Both the position numbers and the translations under genes were made by a program. A stretch of 64,000 bases of DNA, taken from positions 197,387 through 261,386 of the forward strand of contig NZ_NEHB01000002.1 in NCBI RefSeq assembly GCF_002127655.1, given 5' to 3'. The notes below the pieces were generated by a model. The model was given only the letters and a program-made list of their open reading frames with translations, ran no database searches and had not been told where the DNA came from. Origin of the DNA: Janthinobacterium sp. GW456P (GTDB lineage: Bacteria; Pseudomonadota; Gammaproteobacteria; Burkholderiales; Burkholderiaceae_D). Shown here piece by piece: positions 8,874 to 18,394 of the stretch (position 1 is the stretch's first letter; every line of letters starts with the position of its first letter).

Positions 8874-10454
8874 ATGCGTTTCAGACGCGCCGACCCCAAC
8901 GCCCCCGCCAAACCGCCCCGCAGCACCTGGGCGCGCATGCTGACTGCCGCCATCGCCGGCGCCGTCGCCGTGCTGGCGTTCGCCCCTTTCGGCTACTGGC
9001 CGCTGCAAATCCTCAGCCTGGGCGTGCTGTTCTACCAGGTGCTGCGCGCATCGAACGTCAAGGCCGGCGCGCTGATCGGCTGGGCCTACGGCTTTGGCTG
9101 GTGCGCGGCCGGCACGCACTGGCTGTATATCTCCATGCACCGCTATGGCGACATGGCCGCGCCGATCGCCGCCATCGCCGTGGCCCTGCTGGCCCTGTTG
9201 ATGGCCATTTATGTGGCCTTGGCCATGGGCGCGGCCGCCTGGCTGCGCCAGCGCTGGGTGCTGTCCCTGCCCGTCATGACCCTGCTGGTATTGCCGGCCA
9301 CGTGGACCCTGTTCGAATGGACGCGCGGCTGGCTGTTTACGGGTTTTCCGTGGCTGGCCACCGGCTACGCCCACAATGCCAGTCCGCTGGGCGGCTTTGC
9401 CCCCATCGTCGGATCGTACGGCCTGGGCTGGCTGGCGGCGCTGTCCGCCGGCGCCCTGCTCTTGCTCACGCACCGCACGCGCTGGCGCGCGCTCGGCGGC
9501 GTGATCGCGCTGTATGCGGCCGGCGTTGGCTTGCAATACGTGAGCTGGACCCACCCGGTCGGGCGCCCGATCACGGTGCGCCTGCTGCAGGGGAACGTGC
9601 CGCAGCAGCAGAAATTCGACCCCGGCTTCGTGCTGGGCGCCCTGCAGATGTACCAGAGCGCCATCACCAGCGCGCCGGCCGACCTGATCGCCACGCCGGA
9701 AACGGCCGTCACCGTGCTGCCGCACCAGCTGCCGCCCGGCTATCTGGATAGCCTGGCGACATATGCGCAGCAGACGGGCAGCACGATTTTGCTCGGCATG
9801 CCCGTGCTCGACGAGCAGCAGCGCTTCTACAATGCGGCCGTGGGCATCACGCCCAACGGCACACCGGGACCGTACTACCAGTACCGCAAGCATCATCTGG
9901 TGCCGTTCGGCGAATTCGTGCCGCCCGGCCTGCACTGGTTCGTCGCCATGATGGCCATCCCGCTGGGCGACATGGGCCGCGGCGCCGAAGTGCAGGCGCC
10001 GCTGCAGGTACGCGACCAGCTGGTGCTGCCGAATATCTGCTACGAAGATTTGTTTGGCGAGGAAATCGCCGGCCAGCTGGCCAGCGCCCACCGCCATGGC
10101 AAGCAGTCGGCATCCGTGCTGCTCAATATCTCGAACCTGGCCTGGTTCGGCGACTCGATCGCCATCCCCCAGCATCTGCAGATTTCGCAGATGCGCAGCC
10201 TGGAAACGGGCCGCCCCATGCTGCGCTCGACGAACACGGGCGCCACCGCCGTCATCGACGGCAAGGGCGTGGTGCAAAGCCTGCTGCCGCCGGAGCAGCA
10301 AGCGACCCTGGCGGCCAAAGTGCAGGGCATGGGCGGCATGACGCCATACATTCTGTACGGCAACAAACTGGTGCTGGCCCTGGCCGCGCTGGCCCTGCTG
10401 ACGGCCTTCCTGCTGTCGCGCGCCGCGCGCCGTGGCCGCGCCGCGCAGCAATAA
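8874..10454 (+). CDS. lnt: Apolipoprotein N-acyltransferase
   Basis: 526 residues. Inner-membrane enzyme that adds the third acyl chain to the N-terminal Cys of lipoproteins, the last step of lipoprotein maturation. About six membrane helices fill residues 20-225. The nitrilase-like periplasmic domain follows with the catalytic triad E276 (TPETAV), K339 ([12 protein letters not shown]) and C389 (NICYED). A final helix is at about 502-517. Its substrates would include the two lipoproteins encoded just upstream. Confidence 0.96.
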   Translation: MRFRRADPNAPAKPPRSTWARMLTAAIAGAVAVLAFAPFGYWPLQILSLGVLFYQVLRASNVKAGALIGWAYGFGWCAAGTHWLYISMHRYGDMAAPIAAIAVALLALLMAIYVALAMGAAAWLRQRWVLSLPVMTLLVLPATWTLFEWTRGWLFTGFPWLATGYAHNASPLGGFAPIVGSYGLGWLAALSAGALLLLTHRTRWRALGGVIALYAAGVGLQYVSWTHPVGRPITVRLLQGNVPQQQKFDPGFVLGALQMYQSAITSAPADLIATPETAVTVLPHQLPPGYLDSLATYAQQTGSTILLGMPVLDEQQRFYNAAVGITPNGTPGPYYQYRKHHLVPFGEFVPPGLHWFVAMMAIPLGDMGRGAEVQAPLQVRDQLVLPNICYEDLFGEEIAGQLASAHRHGKQSASVLLNISNLAWFGDSIAIPQHLQISQMRSLETGRPMLRSTNTGATAVIDGKGVVQSLLPPEQQATLAAKVQGMGGMTPYILYGNKLVLALAALALLTAFLLSRAARRGRAAQQ

Positions 10455-10519
10455 GCGGCCGATATTGCCCGAAGAGTCACAGTGGGCCCGTAAAAACCGC
10501 TAAAATTAGCAAAACCCCG

Positions 10520-10550
10520 GCCCGGACGCGCTTGTTAGCAGCGTGCGGGC
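10520..10550 (+). promoter_or_regulatory. Leader hairpin upstream of glyQ
   Basis: A 10-base-pair stem with one G-G mismatch (GCCCGGACGC / GCGTGCGGGC) and an 11-base loop sits ~50 bases before glyQ. No T run follows, so it is not a standard terminator. A TAAAAT hexamer at 10501-10506 could be the -10 element. Whether the hairpin regulates glyQS is unknown. Confidence 0.3.
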
Positions 10551-10600
10551 TTCAAGCAAACCTTAACAGCGCGCAGTCTCCCGCGCGGCGAACTCATACG

Positions 10601-11515
10601 ATGCTCACATTTCAACAAATTATCCTGACCTTGCAAACCTATTGGGACAAGCAAGGTTGCGCCCTGCTCCAGCCATACGACATGGAAGTCGGCGCCGGCA
10701 CCTTCCACACCGGTACCTTCCTGCGCGCGATCGGCCCGGAACCGTGGCGCGCCGCGTATGTGCAGCCGTCGCGCCGCCCGAAAGACGGCCGCTATGGCGA
10801 AAACCCGAACCGCATGCAGCACTACTACCAGTACCAGGTGGTGTTGAAGCCGGCACCGGAAAACATCCTCGACCTGTATCTGGGGTCGCTGGCCGCGCTG
10901 GGCCTGGACTTGAAACAGAATGACGTGCGCTTCGTCGAAGACGACTGGGAAAGCCCGACCCTGGGCGCCTGGGGCCTGGGCTGGGAAGTCTGGCTGAACG
11001 GCATGGAAGTGACCCAATTTACCTACTTCCAGCAAGTGGGCGGCCTCGATTGCAAGCCCGTGCTGGGCGAGATCACCTACGGCATCGAACGCCTGGCCAT
11101 GTACCTGCAAGGCGTGGAAAACGTGTATGACCTGGTGTGGACCGAGTGGGAAGAAAACGGTATTACGAAAAAACTGACCTACGGCGACGTCTTCCACCAG
11201 AACGAGGTGGAGCAATCGACCTACAACTTCGAGCACGCGAACACGGACCTGCTGTTCGAACAGTTCGGCAACTACGAAGCGGAAGCGAAGCGTTTGATCG
11301 AGCTGCAACTGACCCTGCCCGCCTACGAGAAAATCATGAAGGCCTCGCACAGCTTCAACATGCTCGATGCGCGCGGCGCCATCTCGGTGACGGAACGCGC
11401 CGCCTACATCGGCCGCGTGCGCACCCTGTCGCGCCTGGTGGCGCAAGCGTACTACGACTCGCGCGAGCGCCTCGGTTTCCCGATGCTGCCCGCCGCAGAC
11501 CAAGCCGCCGCCTAA
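10601..11515 (+). CDS. glyQ: Glycine--tRNA ligase alpha subunit
   Basis: 304 residues from the ATG at 10601 ([20 protein letters not shown]), the standard GlyQ N-terminus; a 23-codon upstream extension in the same frame looks non-coding. GlyQ is the catalytic subunit of the bacterial alpha2beta2 glycyl-tRNA synthetase. Class II features include [36 protein letters not shown] and [12 protein letters not shown]. The beta subunit gene follows 37 bases downstream. Confidence 0.97.
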   Translation: MLTFQQIILTLQTYWDKQGCALLQPYDMEVGAGTFHTGTFLRAIGPEPWRAAYVQPSRRPKDGRYGENPNRMQHYYQYQVVLKPAPENILDLYLGSLAALGLDLKQNDVRFVEDDWESPTLGAWGLGWEVWLNGMEVTQFTYFQQVGGLDCKPVLGEITYGIERLAMYLQGVENVYDLVWTEWEENGITKKLTYGDVFHQNEVEQSTYNFEHANTDLLFEQFGNYEAEAKRLIELQLTLPAYEKIMKASHSFNMLDARGAISVTERAAYIGRVRTLSRLVAQAYYDSRERLGFPMLPAADQAAA

Positions 11516-11552
11516 TTCGAGCCTCTACACCGCCGTACCTGACAAGAACACC

Positions 11553-13655
11553 ATGAACCAAACACTGCTCATCGAACTGCTGACCGAAGAACTGCCGCCG
11601 AAAGCGCTGGCCAAACTGGGCGCCGCCTTCACGGCCGGCATCGTCAACGGCCTGAAAGCGCGCGACTTCCTGGAAGCCGACAGCGTCGCCACCAGCTACG
11701 CCTCGCCGCGCCGCCTGGCCGTCTCCATCACCAACGTGCGCGAAGTCTCGCCCGATAAATCGATCCGCGAAAAAGTCCTGCCCGTCTCCGTGGCGCTGGA
11801 CGCGAACGGCAACGGCACGCCGCCGCTGGCCAAGAAACTGGCCGCGCTGGGCTTCCCCGACCTGACGGTCGCCGACCTGGAACGCGCCGTTGACGGCAAG
11901 GCGGAAAGCTTCTTCTACACCTACACGGCGCCCGGCAGCCAGCTCGCCACGGGCGCGCAAGCCGCCTTGACCGAGTCCTGCGCCAAGCTGCCGATTCCAA
12001 AACTGATGAGCTATCAGCGCCCGGACGGCACCACCGTGCAATTCGTGCGTCCGGCCCACAGCCTGATCGCCCTGCATGGCATCAATATCCTGCCCTTGAC
12101 CCTGCTGGGCTTGAACGCCGGCCGCACCACCCTGGGCCACCGCTTCCTCACCGACGGCGCGCCGATCGCCATCGCCCACGCGGAAAACTATGCGCCGTCG
12201 CTGATTCTCAACGCCAGCGTCATCGCCAGCAACGAGGAGCGCAAGGAGCGCATCCGCGCCCAGCTGCTGGACAAGGCCGGCGCCGACCAGGTGCTGATGC
12301 CCGAAGCGCTGCTCGATGAAGTCACGGCCCTGGTCGAATGGCCGGTCGTATATGAGTGCCACTTCGAAGAAGAATTCCTGGCCGTGCCGCAGGAATGCCT
12401 GATCCTCACCATGCAGACGAACCAGAAATACTTCGCCCTGACGGACAGCGACGGCAAGCTGCGCTCGCGCTTTTTGATCGTCTCGAACATCGAGACGGAC
12501 ACGCCCGAGCACATCATCGGCGGCAACGAGCGCGTCGTGCGCCCGCGCCTGTCCGACGCCAAGTTCTTCTTCGAGCAAGACAAGAAGAAGACGCTGGCAT
12601 CGCGCCTGCCGCTGCTGGCCAACGTCGTCTACCACAACAAGCTGGGCACGCAAGCTGCCCGCACAGAGCGCGTCAAGGCGCTGGCCGGCGCCATCGCCGC
12701 CAAATTGAACTACGACGTGGCCCTGGCCGAACGCGGCGCCCTGCTGGCCAAGGCCGATCTGCTGACCGACATGGTGGGCGAATTCCCCGAGCTGCAAGGC
12801 ATCATGGGCACATACTACGCGCGCCATGACGGCGAAGCGGAAGAAGTGGCGCTGGCCGCCTCCGAACACTACCAGCCGCGCTTTGCCGGCGACAGCCTGC
12901 CGTCCACCGCCACCGGCACCGCCGTGGCGCTGGCCGACAAGCTCGAAACCCTGGTCGGCATCTGGGCCATCGGCCTGGCGCCGACGGGCGACAAGGACCC
13001 GTTCGCGCTGCGCCGCCACGCCCTGGGCGTGCTGCGCATGCTGCTGGAAAAACGCCTGCCGCTGTCCATCGCGGGCTTGCTGGCGGACGCCGCCGCGCAG
13101 TTCGCAACCGTTCCCGGCTTCAAGGACCCGGTCGCGGACGTGACCACCTTCATGCTGGACCGCCTGCGCGGTATCCTGCGCGAGCGCGGTTTCTCGCCGA
13201 ATGAAATCGAAGCCGTCGTGGCACAGAATCCGGACCGTCTGGACGACATCGTGCAGCGCCTGGAAGCCGTGCAGGCGTTTGCCGCGCTGCCGGAAAGCGC
13301 CTCGCTGGCAGCGGCCAACAAGCGCATCACGAACATCCTGAAAAAGAACGAGGAAGCCGTGAGCCAGGTCGCCGCCGGCGGCGTCAACGTGGCGCTGCTG
13401 CAGGACGAAGCGGAGAAAAAACTCGCCGCCGCCGTCTCGCGCGTGCAGCCGGAAGTCGACGCGGCCTTTGCCAAGGGCGACTTCACCGGCACCCTGCAAA
13501 CGCTGGCGCAGCTGCGCGATGATGTCGACGGCTTCTTCAACGACGTGATGGTGATGGCCGAGGATGTCGCCCTGCGCAACAACCGACTGGCCCTGCTGTC
13601 GTCCTTGCACGGCATGATGAACCGCGTGGCCGACATTTCCAAGCTGGCGGCATAA
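11553..13655 (+). CDS. glyS: Glycine--tRNA ligase beta subunit
   Basis: 700 residues, normal length. The beta subunit binds tRNA-Gly and completes the synthetase. It begins with the typical [15 protein letters not shown] and contains an HD-like region and a C-terminal anticodon-binding-like helical domain (about 580-690). Its stop codon overlaps the start of gmhB (TAATG). Confidence 0.97.
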   Translation: MNQTLLIELLTEELPPKALAKLGAAFTAGIVNGLKARDFLEADSVATSYASPRRLAVSITNVREVSPDKSIREKVLPVSVALDANGNGTPPLAKKLAALGFPDLTVADLERAVDGKAESFFYTYTAPGSQLATGAQAALTESCAKLPIPKLMSYQRPDGTTVQFVRPAHSLIALHGINILPLTLLGLNAGRTTLGHRFLTDGAPIAIAHAENYAPSLILNASVIASNEERKERIRAQLLDKAGADQVLMPEALLDEVTALVEWPVVYECHFEEEFLAVPQECLILTMQTNQKYFALTDSDGKLRSRFLIVSNIETDTPEHIIGGNERVVRPRLSDAKFFFEQDKKKTLASRLPLLANVVYHNKLGTQAARTERVKALAGAIAAKLNYDVALAERGALLAKADLLTDMVGEFPELQGIMGTYYARHDGEAEEVALAASEHYQPRFAGDSLPSTATGTAVALADKLETLVGIWAIGLAPTGDKDPFALRRHALGVLRMLLEKRLPLSIAGLLADAAAQFATVPGFKDPVADVTTFMLDRLRGILRERGFSPNEIEAVVAQNPDRLDDIVQRLEAVQAFAALPESASLAAANKRITNILKKNEEAVSQVAAGGVNVALLQDEAEKKLAAAVSRVQPEVDAAFAKGDFTGTLQTLAQLRDDVDGFFNDVMVMAEDVALRNNRLALLSSLHGMMNRVADISKLAA

Positions 13656-14242
13656 TGGGCACTCCGGCGCTGAAACTGATTATTCTCGACCGCGACGGCG
13701 TCATTAATCATGACTCGCCGGACTTCATCAAGTCGCCGGCCGAATGGCTGCCCATCCCCGGTTCGCTCGAAGCGATCGCCCGCCTGAACCAGGCCGGCTA
13801 TCGCGTCGTCATCGCCTCGAACCAGTCGGGCATCGCGCGCGAATACTTCGACATGACGGTGCTGAACGCGATCCACCAGAAGATGCATACGCTGGCGCAG
13901 CAGGTGGGCGCCGATATCGACGCCATCTTCTTTTGCCCGCACGCGGGCGCGGACAATTGCGACTGCCGCAAGCCGAAACCGGGCATGTTCCATGAAATTT
14001 CGCAGCGCTACAACACCAGCCTGAAAGGCGTGCCCACGGTCGGCGATTCGCTGCGCGACCTGCAGGCCGGCTTCATCAGCGGCTGCGTGCCCTACCTGGT
14101 GTTGACGGGCAAGGGCGAAAAAACCGACGAAACAGGCGGCCTGCCGCCCGGCACCCAGGTCTTCCCCGACCTGGCCGCCGTCGTCAGCCACCTGCTCAAG
14201 GCGCCCGCCGTCGCGGCGCCCGCAGTGGCATTCAGTATCTAA
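13655..14242 (+). CDS. gmhB: D-glycero-beta-D-manno-heptose-1,7-bisphosphate 7-phosphatase
   Basis: 195 residues. HAD-superfamily phosphatase of LPS heptose synthesis. Motif I LDRDGVINHD gives catalytic D12 and D14. The zinc-binding loop typical of GmhB is present (CPHAGADNCDCRKPKPGMF). It links to the heptosyltransferase and Kdo transferase genes ~3 kb downstream on the other strand. It overlaps the glyS stop by one base. Confusion with histidinol-phosphatase is possible from sequence alone, but the glyS and plsC context fits GmhB. Confidence 0.9.
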   Translation: MGTPALKLIILDRDGVINHDSPDFIKSPAEWLPIPGSLEAIARLNQAGYRVVIASNQSGIAREYFDMTVLNAIHQKMHTLAQQVGADIDAIFFCPHAGADNCDCRKPKPGMFHEISQRYNTSLKGVPTVGDSLRDLQAGFISGCVPYLVLTGKGEKTDETGGLPPGTQVFPDLAAVVSHLLKAPAVAAPAVAFSI

Positions 14243-14258
14243 TCTTCGGAGAACCGCA

Positions 14259-14999
14259 TTGCGTAATATTTCCCTGTTCCTGCGATCCCTGCTGTTCATG
14301 ATCATCATGATCGTGGCCACCATCGTCTGGGCCTGCGTGTGTTTTTTTGCCGCGCCATTGAGCTACAACAAGCGCTATTGGGTCACCTCGCGCTGGAATG
14401 TGTTTATCCTGTGGTGCGCCAAGGTCATTTGCGGCATCCGCTATGAAGTCAAGGGCGCCGAGAACTTCCCCGATGCGCCGGCCATCGTGCTGTCGAAGCA
14501 CCAGTCGGCATGGGAAACCATCTTCTTGCTGCCCAGCCTGCCCCGTCCGCTCGTGTATGTGTTCAAGAAGGAGATCCTGTACATCCCCTTCTTCGGCTGG
14601 GCCATGGCGCTGCTGCGCATGATCCCCATCGACCGCAAGCAGGGCAAACATGCGTTCAAGAGCGTGGTCGCGCATGGCAAGCGCCGCCTGGCCGATGGCC
14701 AATGGATTATCATGTTCCCGGAAGGCACGCGCATTCCCGTGGGCCAGACGGGCAAGTACAAGAGCGGCGGCACGCGTCTGGCCATCGCTACGGGCGCCGT
14801 GGTGGTGCCGATCGCGCACAATTCAGGCGAGTGCTGGCCCAAGCAGTCGTTCCTCAAACGCCCGGGACTGATCACCGTCTCGATAGGCAAACCGATTTCG
14901 CCGGAAGGGCAAACCCCGGACAGCATGATGCAACAGGTGGAAAATTGGATAGAATCAGAAATGCGCGTCATTTCGCCTCACGCCTACAGCGCTGGCTAG
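14259..14999 (+). CDS. plsC: 1-acyl-sn-glycerol-3-phosphate acyltransferase (PlsC family)
   Basis: 246 residues, starting at a TTG codon with GGAG 7 bases upstream; no ATG fits. Inner-membrane enzyme that acylates lysophosphatidic acid to phosphatidic acid. It has an N-terminal membrane helix (LLFMIIMIVATIVWACVCFF), the acyltransferase box HQSAWE at 81-86 (HX4E form of HX4D) and FPEGTR near residue 153. A second, more divergent family member lies at 27026-27772. Which one serves bulk phospholipid synthesis is not decided here, although this one is closer to canonical PlsC. Confidence 0.85.
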   Translation: MRNISLFLRSLLFMIIMIVATIVWACVCFFAAPLSYNKRYWVTSRWNVFILWCAKVICGIRYEVKGAENFPDAPAIVLSKHQSAWETIFLLPSLPRPLVYVFKKEILYIPFFGWAMALLRMIPIDRKQGKHAFKSVVAHGKRRLADGQWIIMFPEGTRIPVGQTGKYKSGGTRLAIATGAVVVPIAHNSGECWPKQSFLKRPGLITVSIGKPISPEGQTPDSMMQQVENWIESEMRVISPHAYSAG

Positions 15000-15043
15000 A
15001 CGGCATCAGCGCGGTCATCCAGGAGCCGACCCTGCGCCAGCAG

Positions 15044-15967
15044 ATGAAGACCATCAAGGTCGGCGACCAGCAACTGGATTTGTTCGCGCATGACGTCTCG
15101 ACCAGCACGCCCCCGGCGGTGCGCCCCACGGCACCGCCAGCGCCGCCCGTGGCGCCGCCGGTAGTGGCGCCCGCGCCGCACATCGTTCGCCCCGCCCCGC
15201 CTCCCCTGCCTTCCCCGCCGCGCACCGCCGACGGCCCGCCGCTGCGCCAGCTGCAGCTGGGCAGCCACCTCGTCGAATTCGCCCTGCGCCGTTCCACGCG
15301 CCGTTCCATCGGCTTCATGATCGACGATAACGGCTTGCGCGTCACGGCCCCCAAACGCGTCACGCTGGCCGAGATCGACAACGCCATCCGCGCCAAGCAA
15401 GGCTGGATCGTCTCGAAGCTGCTGGAACGGGGCGAGCGCAAGGTGCAGCGCCAGCAGCGCCCGCCCGTGGCCTGGGTCGATGGCGCCGTGCTGCCCTATC
15501 TGGGCGGCGACATCACCCTGCGATTGCACCAGGCGCCGCGCCACCGCGCCAGCTTTCAGCGCGACACCAATGAGCTGCACGTATGGGTCACGCCCACGGG
15601 CAGCGAGCAGCAACTGAAGGAAAAAGTAAAGGGCTGGTTCCAGCACGAGGCGCGCCAGCTGTTCGAGGCGCGCCTGGACGTCTATGCGGCCAAGCTGGGC
15701 GTGCGCTACGACTCGCTGTCGCTGTCGTCGGCCGGCACGCGCTGGGGCAGCTGCACCATCGAGCGCAAGATCCGCCTGAACTGGCGCTTGATCCACTTCG
15801 CCCTGCCACTGATCGACTACGTCGTGGCGCACGAACTGTCGCACCTGCTGGAAATGAACCACAGCCCCCGCTTCTGGGCCACCGTGGAATCGATCTATCC
15901 CGATTACGATGGCGCCAAGCAGGCGCTCAGGAAACGCTCGCAGGAGCTGCCGGTGCTGTTCGCCTAA
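15044..15967 (+). CDS. YgjP-like zinc metallopeptidase (DUF45)
   Basis: 307 residues from the ATG at 15044; the open frame extends further upstream but overlaps plsC and has no coding logic there. Residues ~30-65 are a Pro/Ala-rich linker. The DUF45/YgjP domain follows, with the zinc motif HELSHLLEMNHSPRFW (HExxH, third ligand His after EMN). The domain is related to SprT and WSS1 metalloproteases and is often called an M48-like hydrolase. Substrate unknown. It ends at a palindromic repeat element. Confidence 0.85.
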   Translation: MKTIKVGDQQLDLFAHDVSTSTPPAVRPTAPPAPPVAPPVVAPAPHIVRPAPPPLPSPPRTADGPPLRQLQLGSHLVEFALRRSTRRSIGFMIDDNGLRVTAPKRVTLAEIDNAIRAKQGWIVSKLLERGERKVQRQQRPPVAWVDGAVLPYLGGDITLRLHQAPRHRASFQRDTNELHVWVTPTGSEQQLKEKVKGWFQHEARQLFEARLDVYAAKLGVRYDSLSLSSAGTRWGSCTIERKIRLNWRLIHFALPLIDYVVAHELSHLLEMNHSPRFWATVESIYPDYDGAKQALRKRSQELPVLFA

Positions 15968-15988
15968 ACAATATTGTTGGCCACCACT

Positions 15989-16053
15989 GTCGGATTACGC
16001 GCCCTGCGCTAATCCGACCTACCTCCATCACCAGATTAGGCCGTAATCCGACA
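15989..16053. repeat. Composite palindromic repeat, copy 1
   Basis: An imperfect hairpin GTCGGATTA...TAATCCGAC (15989-16018) is joined to a second half-site TAATCCGAC (16044-16052) by a linker containing CATCACCA. It lies between the convergent YgjP-like gene and waaA. Copies 2 and 3 at 33553 and 61716 carry the linker in the opposite orientation (TGGTGATG). The structure resembles REP/BIME elements; no transposase is present nearby. Confidence 0.75.
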
Positions 16054-16074
16054 CCATTGTTGGCCGCGCATCCA

Positions 16075-17349
16075 TCACGCCAGCAGCGGTTTGATAGCCG
16101 CGATGGTGCGTGGCGTGGCCCCCCGGTGCTGGTTGGCAAAGGCCAGCGCCTTTTGACCCATCGACGATAAACGCGCCGGCTCCTGCAGCAGGGCCGACGC
16201 CTGCGCCATCAGCGCATCGGCGTCCGCCACCCGCGAGGCGCCGCCGGCGGCAATCGCCTGCTCGGTCACCAGCGCGAAATTGAAGGTGTGCGGACCGATC
16301 AGCACGGGCTTGCCCAGGGCCGCCGGCTCGATCAGGTTTTGCCCCCCCAGCGGCAGCAGGCTGCCGCCGACGAAGGCGCAATCGCAGGCCGCGTAGTACG
16401 CAAACATCTCGCCCATCGAGTCGCCCAGCAGCACCTGCGTGCCCTGCGCCACGGCATCGTCCTGCGCCAGGCCGGACCTGCGCCGCACGGCCAGGCCTTG
16501 CGCCGCGATCAATTTTTCCACCTCGTCGAAGCGCTGCGGATGACGCGGCACGATCAGCAGCAACGCATTCGCCGGCAAGCTGGCGCGGATATACGCATCG
16601 AGGATCAGCTGCTCTTCGCCTTCGCGCGTGCTGGCGCACAGCAGCACGGGACGTGCTCCTATCGCGGCGCGCAGCGCCGCCCCCGTCGCCAGCGCAGCAT
16701 CGGGCACGACGACATCGAACTTGATGCTGCCCGTGACCACCACGTCCTGCACACCCAGCTGGCGCACGCGGTCGGCATCGTCCTGCGTCTGCGCCGCCAC
16801 CAGGGTGATGCCGCGCGCCGCGTCGGCAATGAGCGTGCCCAGACGCTGCGCCTTGCCCAGCGACCGCTGCGACAAGCGCGCATTGGCCAACACCACGGGC
16901 ACTTTGTAGCGATTGCATTGATGGATCAGATTCGGCCACACTTCCGTCTCCATCAGAATGCAGATGCGCGGCGCAAAGTGACGGATGAAACGCGCCGGCA
17001 TGGCGCCCGTGTCGTAAGGCAGATAGCTTTGCACGAGACGCGCGCCGTGTTTGGCGAACAGCGCCTTGCCCGTCGCGCGCCCCGTCGGCGTCATGTGCGT
17101 GAGGACGATGCGGCAATCGGGCCAAGCGGCCAGCAGCGCATCGATCAGCGGCTCGGCCGCGCGCGTCTCGCCGACGGAGACGGCGTGCAGCCAGATGGTG
17201 TCTGTAGCCGTTGTCTGCTGGCGGCCGTAAAAGCCCAGGCGCTCGCCCCAGTGCTGGCGGTAGCCGGGTTCCTGGCGTCCGCGCAGCCACAGCCGCGCCA
17301 GCACCAGGGGCAAGGCCAGCCACCAGGCAAGGGTATAAAGAAGTCGCAT
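16075..17349 (-). CDS. waaA: 3-deoxy-D-manno-octulosonic acid (Kdo) transferase
   Basis: 424 residues. GT30 glycosyltransferase that adds Kdo to lipid A precursor at the inner membrane. The N-terminal helix (LLYTLAWWLALPLVLARLWL) anchors it. Family landmarks are WLHAVSVGETRAAEPLIDAL, MTPTGR and LMETEVWPNLIHQC, plus a C-terminal CMP-Kdo site region (GGSLLPLGGQNLIEPAALGKPVLIGP). It follows waaC by 18 bases in one LPS-core transcription unit with the phosphohexomutase. Confidence 0.95.
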   Translation of the reverse strand: MRLLYTLAWWLALPLVLARLWLRGRQEPGYRQHWGERLGFYGRQQTTATDTIWLHAVSVGETRAAEPLIDALLAAWPDCRIVLTHMTPTGRATGKALFAKHGARLVQSYLPYDTGAMPARFIRHFAPRICILMETEVWPNLIHQCNRYKVPVVLANARLSQRSLGKAQRLGTLIADAARGITLVAAQTQDDADRVRQLGVQDVVVTGSIKFDVVVPDAALATGAALRAAIGARPVLLCASTREGEEQLILDAYIRASLPANALLLIVPRHPQRFDEVEKLIAAQGLAVRRRSGLAQDDAVAQGTQVLLGDSMGEMFAYYAACDCAFVGGSLLPLGGQNLIEPAALGKPVLIGPHTFNFALVTEQAIAAGGASRVADADALMAQASALLQEPARLSSMGQKALAFANQHRGATPRTIAAIKPLLA

Positions 17350-17367
17350 GGTTGTTGAATGTTAAAG

Positions 17368-18390
17368 TCAGGCAGGAGGATGTTCGGTCAGCAGGCGTTG
17401 TGCCGCGGCCAGCACTTCCGGCACGCCGGGCGGCGCGCCCTTGTCGCCCAGGTTGATGATGTTCGGCGACCAGTTGCCTTCCGTTTTCCAGCGCGGCGAA
17501 TCGGCATAGATTTCCACCGTCGGGCGCACGAAGGCGGCGGCGATATGCGTGAGACCCGTATCGACGCCGATCACCAGCGCCGCGTGGCGCGCCAGCAGGG
17601 TGGCGTCGCCCATCGACAGTTTCGGCAGCACGCGCGCATTCGGCAGGCCGGCCGCCAGTTGCTCGGCTTCCGCCTTTTCCCTGGGCGAACCCCAGGGCAG
17701 CAAAATCGGCATGGGCGCCAGCGCCTGCCCCAGGGCGATCCAGTTTTCCGGCGCCCATTTCTTGGCGTCGCGCGCCGTGCCGTGGAAATACACGCAGTAG
17801 GGCGCCTCGCCCATCCAGTCCGGGCGCGGTTCGCTGCGCGAGACGTCCGGCAAGCCGAAATCGGCCGGCGTGTCGACCATGTAGCCCAGTGCGGCGGCAG
17901 CCACCAGGCGGCCGCGCGCTACCGCATGCGTGCGCGGGTCGAGCGGAATGCTTTTGGTGTGGAACAGGCGCGAGATACCTTCGTAACCGGAGCCTTCGCT
18001 GCCATTGGCCAGGCCGACCTTCTGTCCGCCCGGCGCCAGGCGCGCGGCGCCCATGATGATGCCCGTCTTGAGCAAGCCCTGGGTATCGAACACATAATCG
18101 TAGCGCGTCTGGCGCAGGCTGCGGAAGAAGGCGGCGATTTCCGCGCGCGTCTCTTTCTTGCCCAGGCTCTTGCGCCAGCGCCGCAGCGCGAACGGGAAAA
18201 TGGTATTGACACGCGCGTTCAGGCGCACCAGGCTGGTGTAGCCCTCTTCAACCACCCAGTCGATGGTCGCATCCGGATAATGGCGGGCGATGTCCGCCAC
18301 CATCGGCAGGTTATGCAGCACGTCGCCCAGCGAGGACACGCGCACCAGCAGGATTTTCAAGGGCGCCTGTGCGCCAGGTTGAGCGGCCAT
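17368..18390 (-). CDS. waaC: LPS heptosyltransferase I
   Basis: 340 residues. GT9 glycosyltransferase that adds the first heptose to Kdo of the LPS inner core, using the ADP-heptose pathway that includes GmhB upstream. Landmarks are ILLVRVSSLGDVLHNLPMVADI near the N-terminus and GVDTGLTHIAAAFVRPTVEIY near residue 280. It starts 4 bases after the stop of the phosphohexomutase gene, so the two are probably co-transcribed. Confidence 0.93.
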   Translation of the reverse strand: MAAQPGAQAPLKILLVRVSSLGDVLHNLPMVADIARHYPDATIDWVVEEGYTSLVRLNARVNTIFPFALRRWRKSLGKKETRAEIAAFFRSLRQTRYDYVFDTQGLLKTGIIMGAARLAPGGQKVGLANGSEGSGYEGISRLFHTKSIPLDPRTHAVARGRLVAAAALGYMVDTPADFGLPDVSRSEPRPDWMGEAPYCVYFHGTARDAKKWAPENWIALGQALAPMPILLPWGSPREKAEAEQLAAGLPNARVLPKLSMGDATLLARHAALVIGVDTGLTHIAAAFVRPTVEIYADSPRWKTEGNWSPNIINLGDKGAPPGVPEVLAAAQRLLTEHPPA

Positions 18391-18394
18391 GCTG

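Noticed and set aside
14510..15043. N-terminal extension of the YgjP-like peptidase frame
   Set aside because: It overlaps plsC in another frame and has no conserved sequence; the peptidase is complete from 15044.
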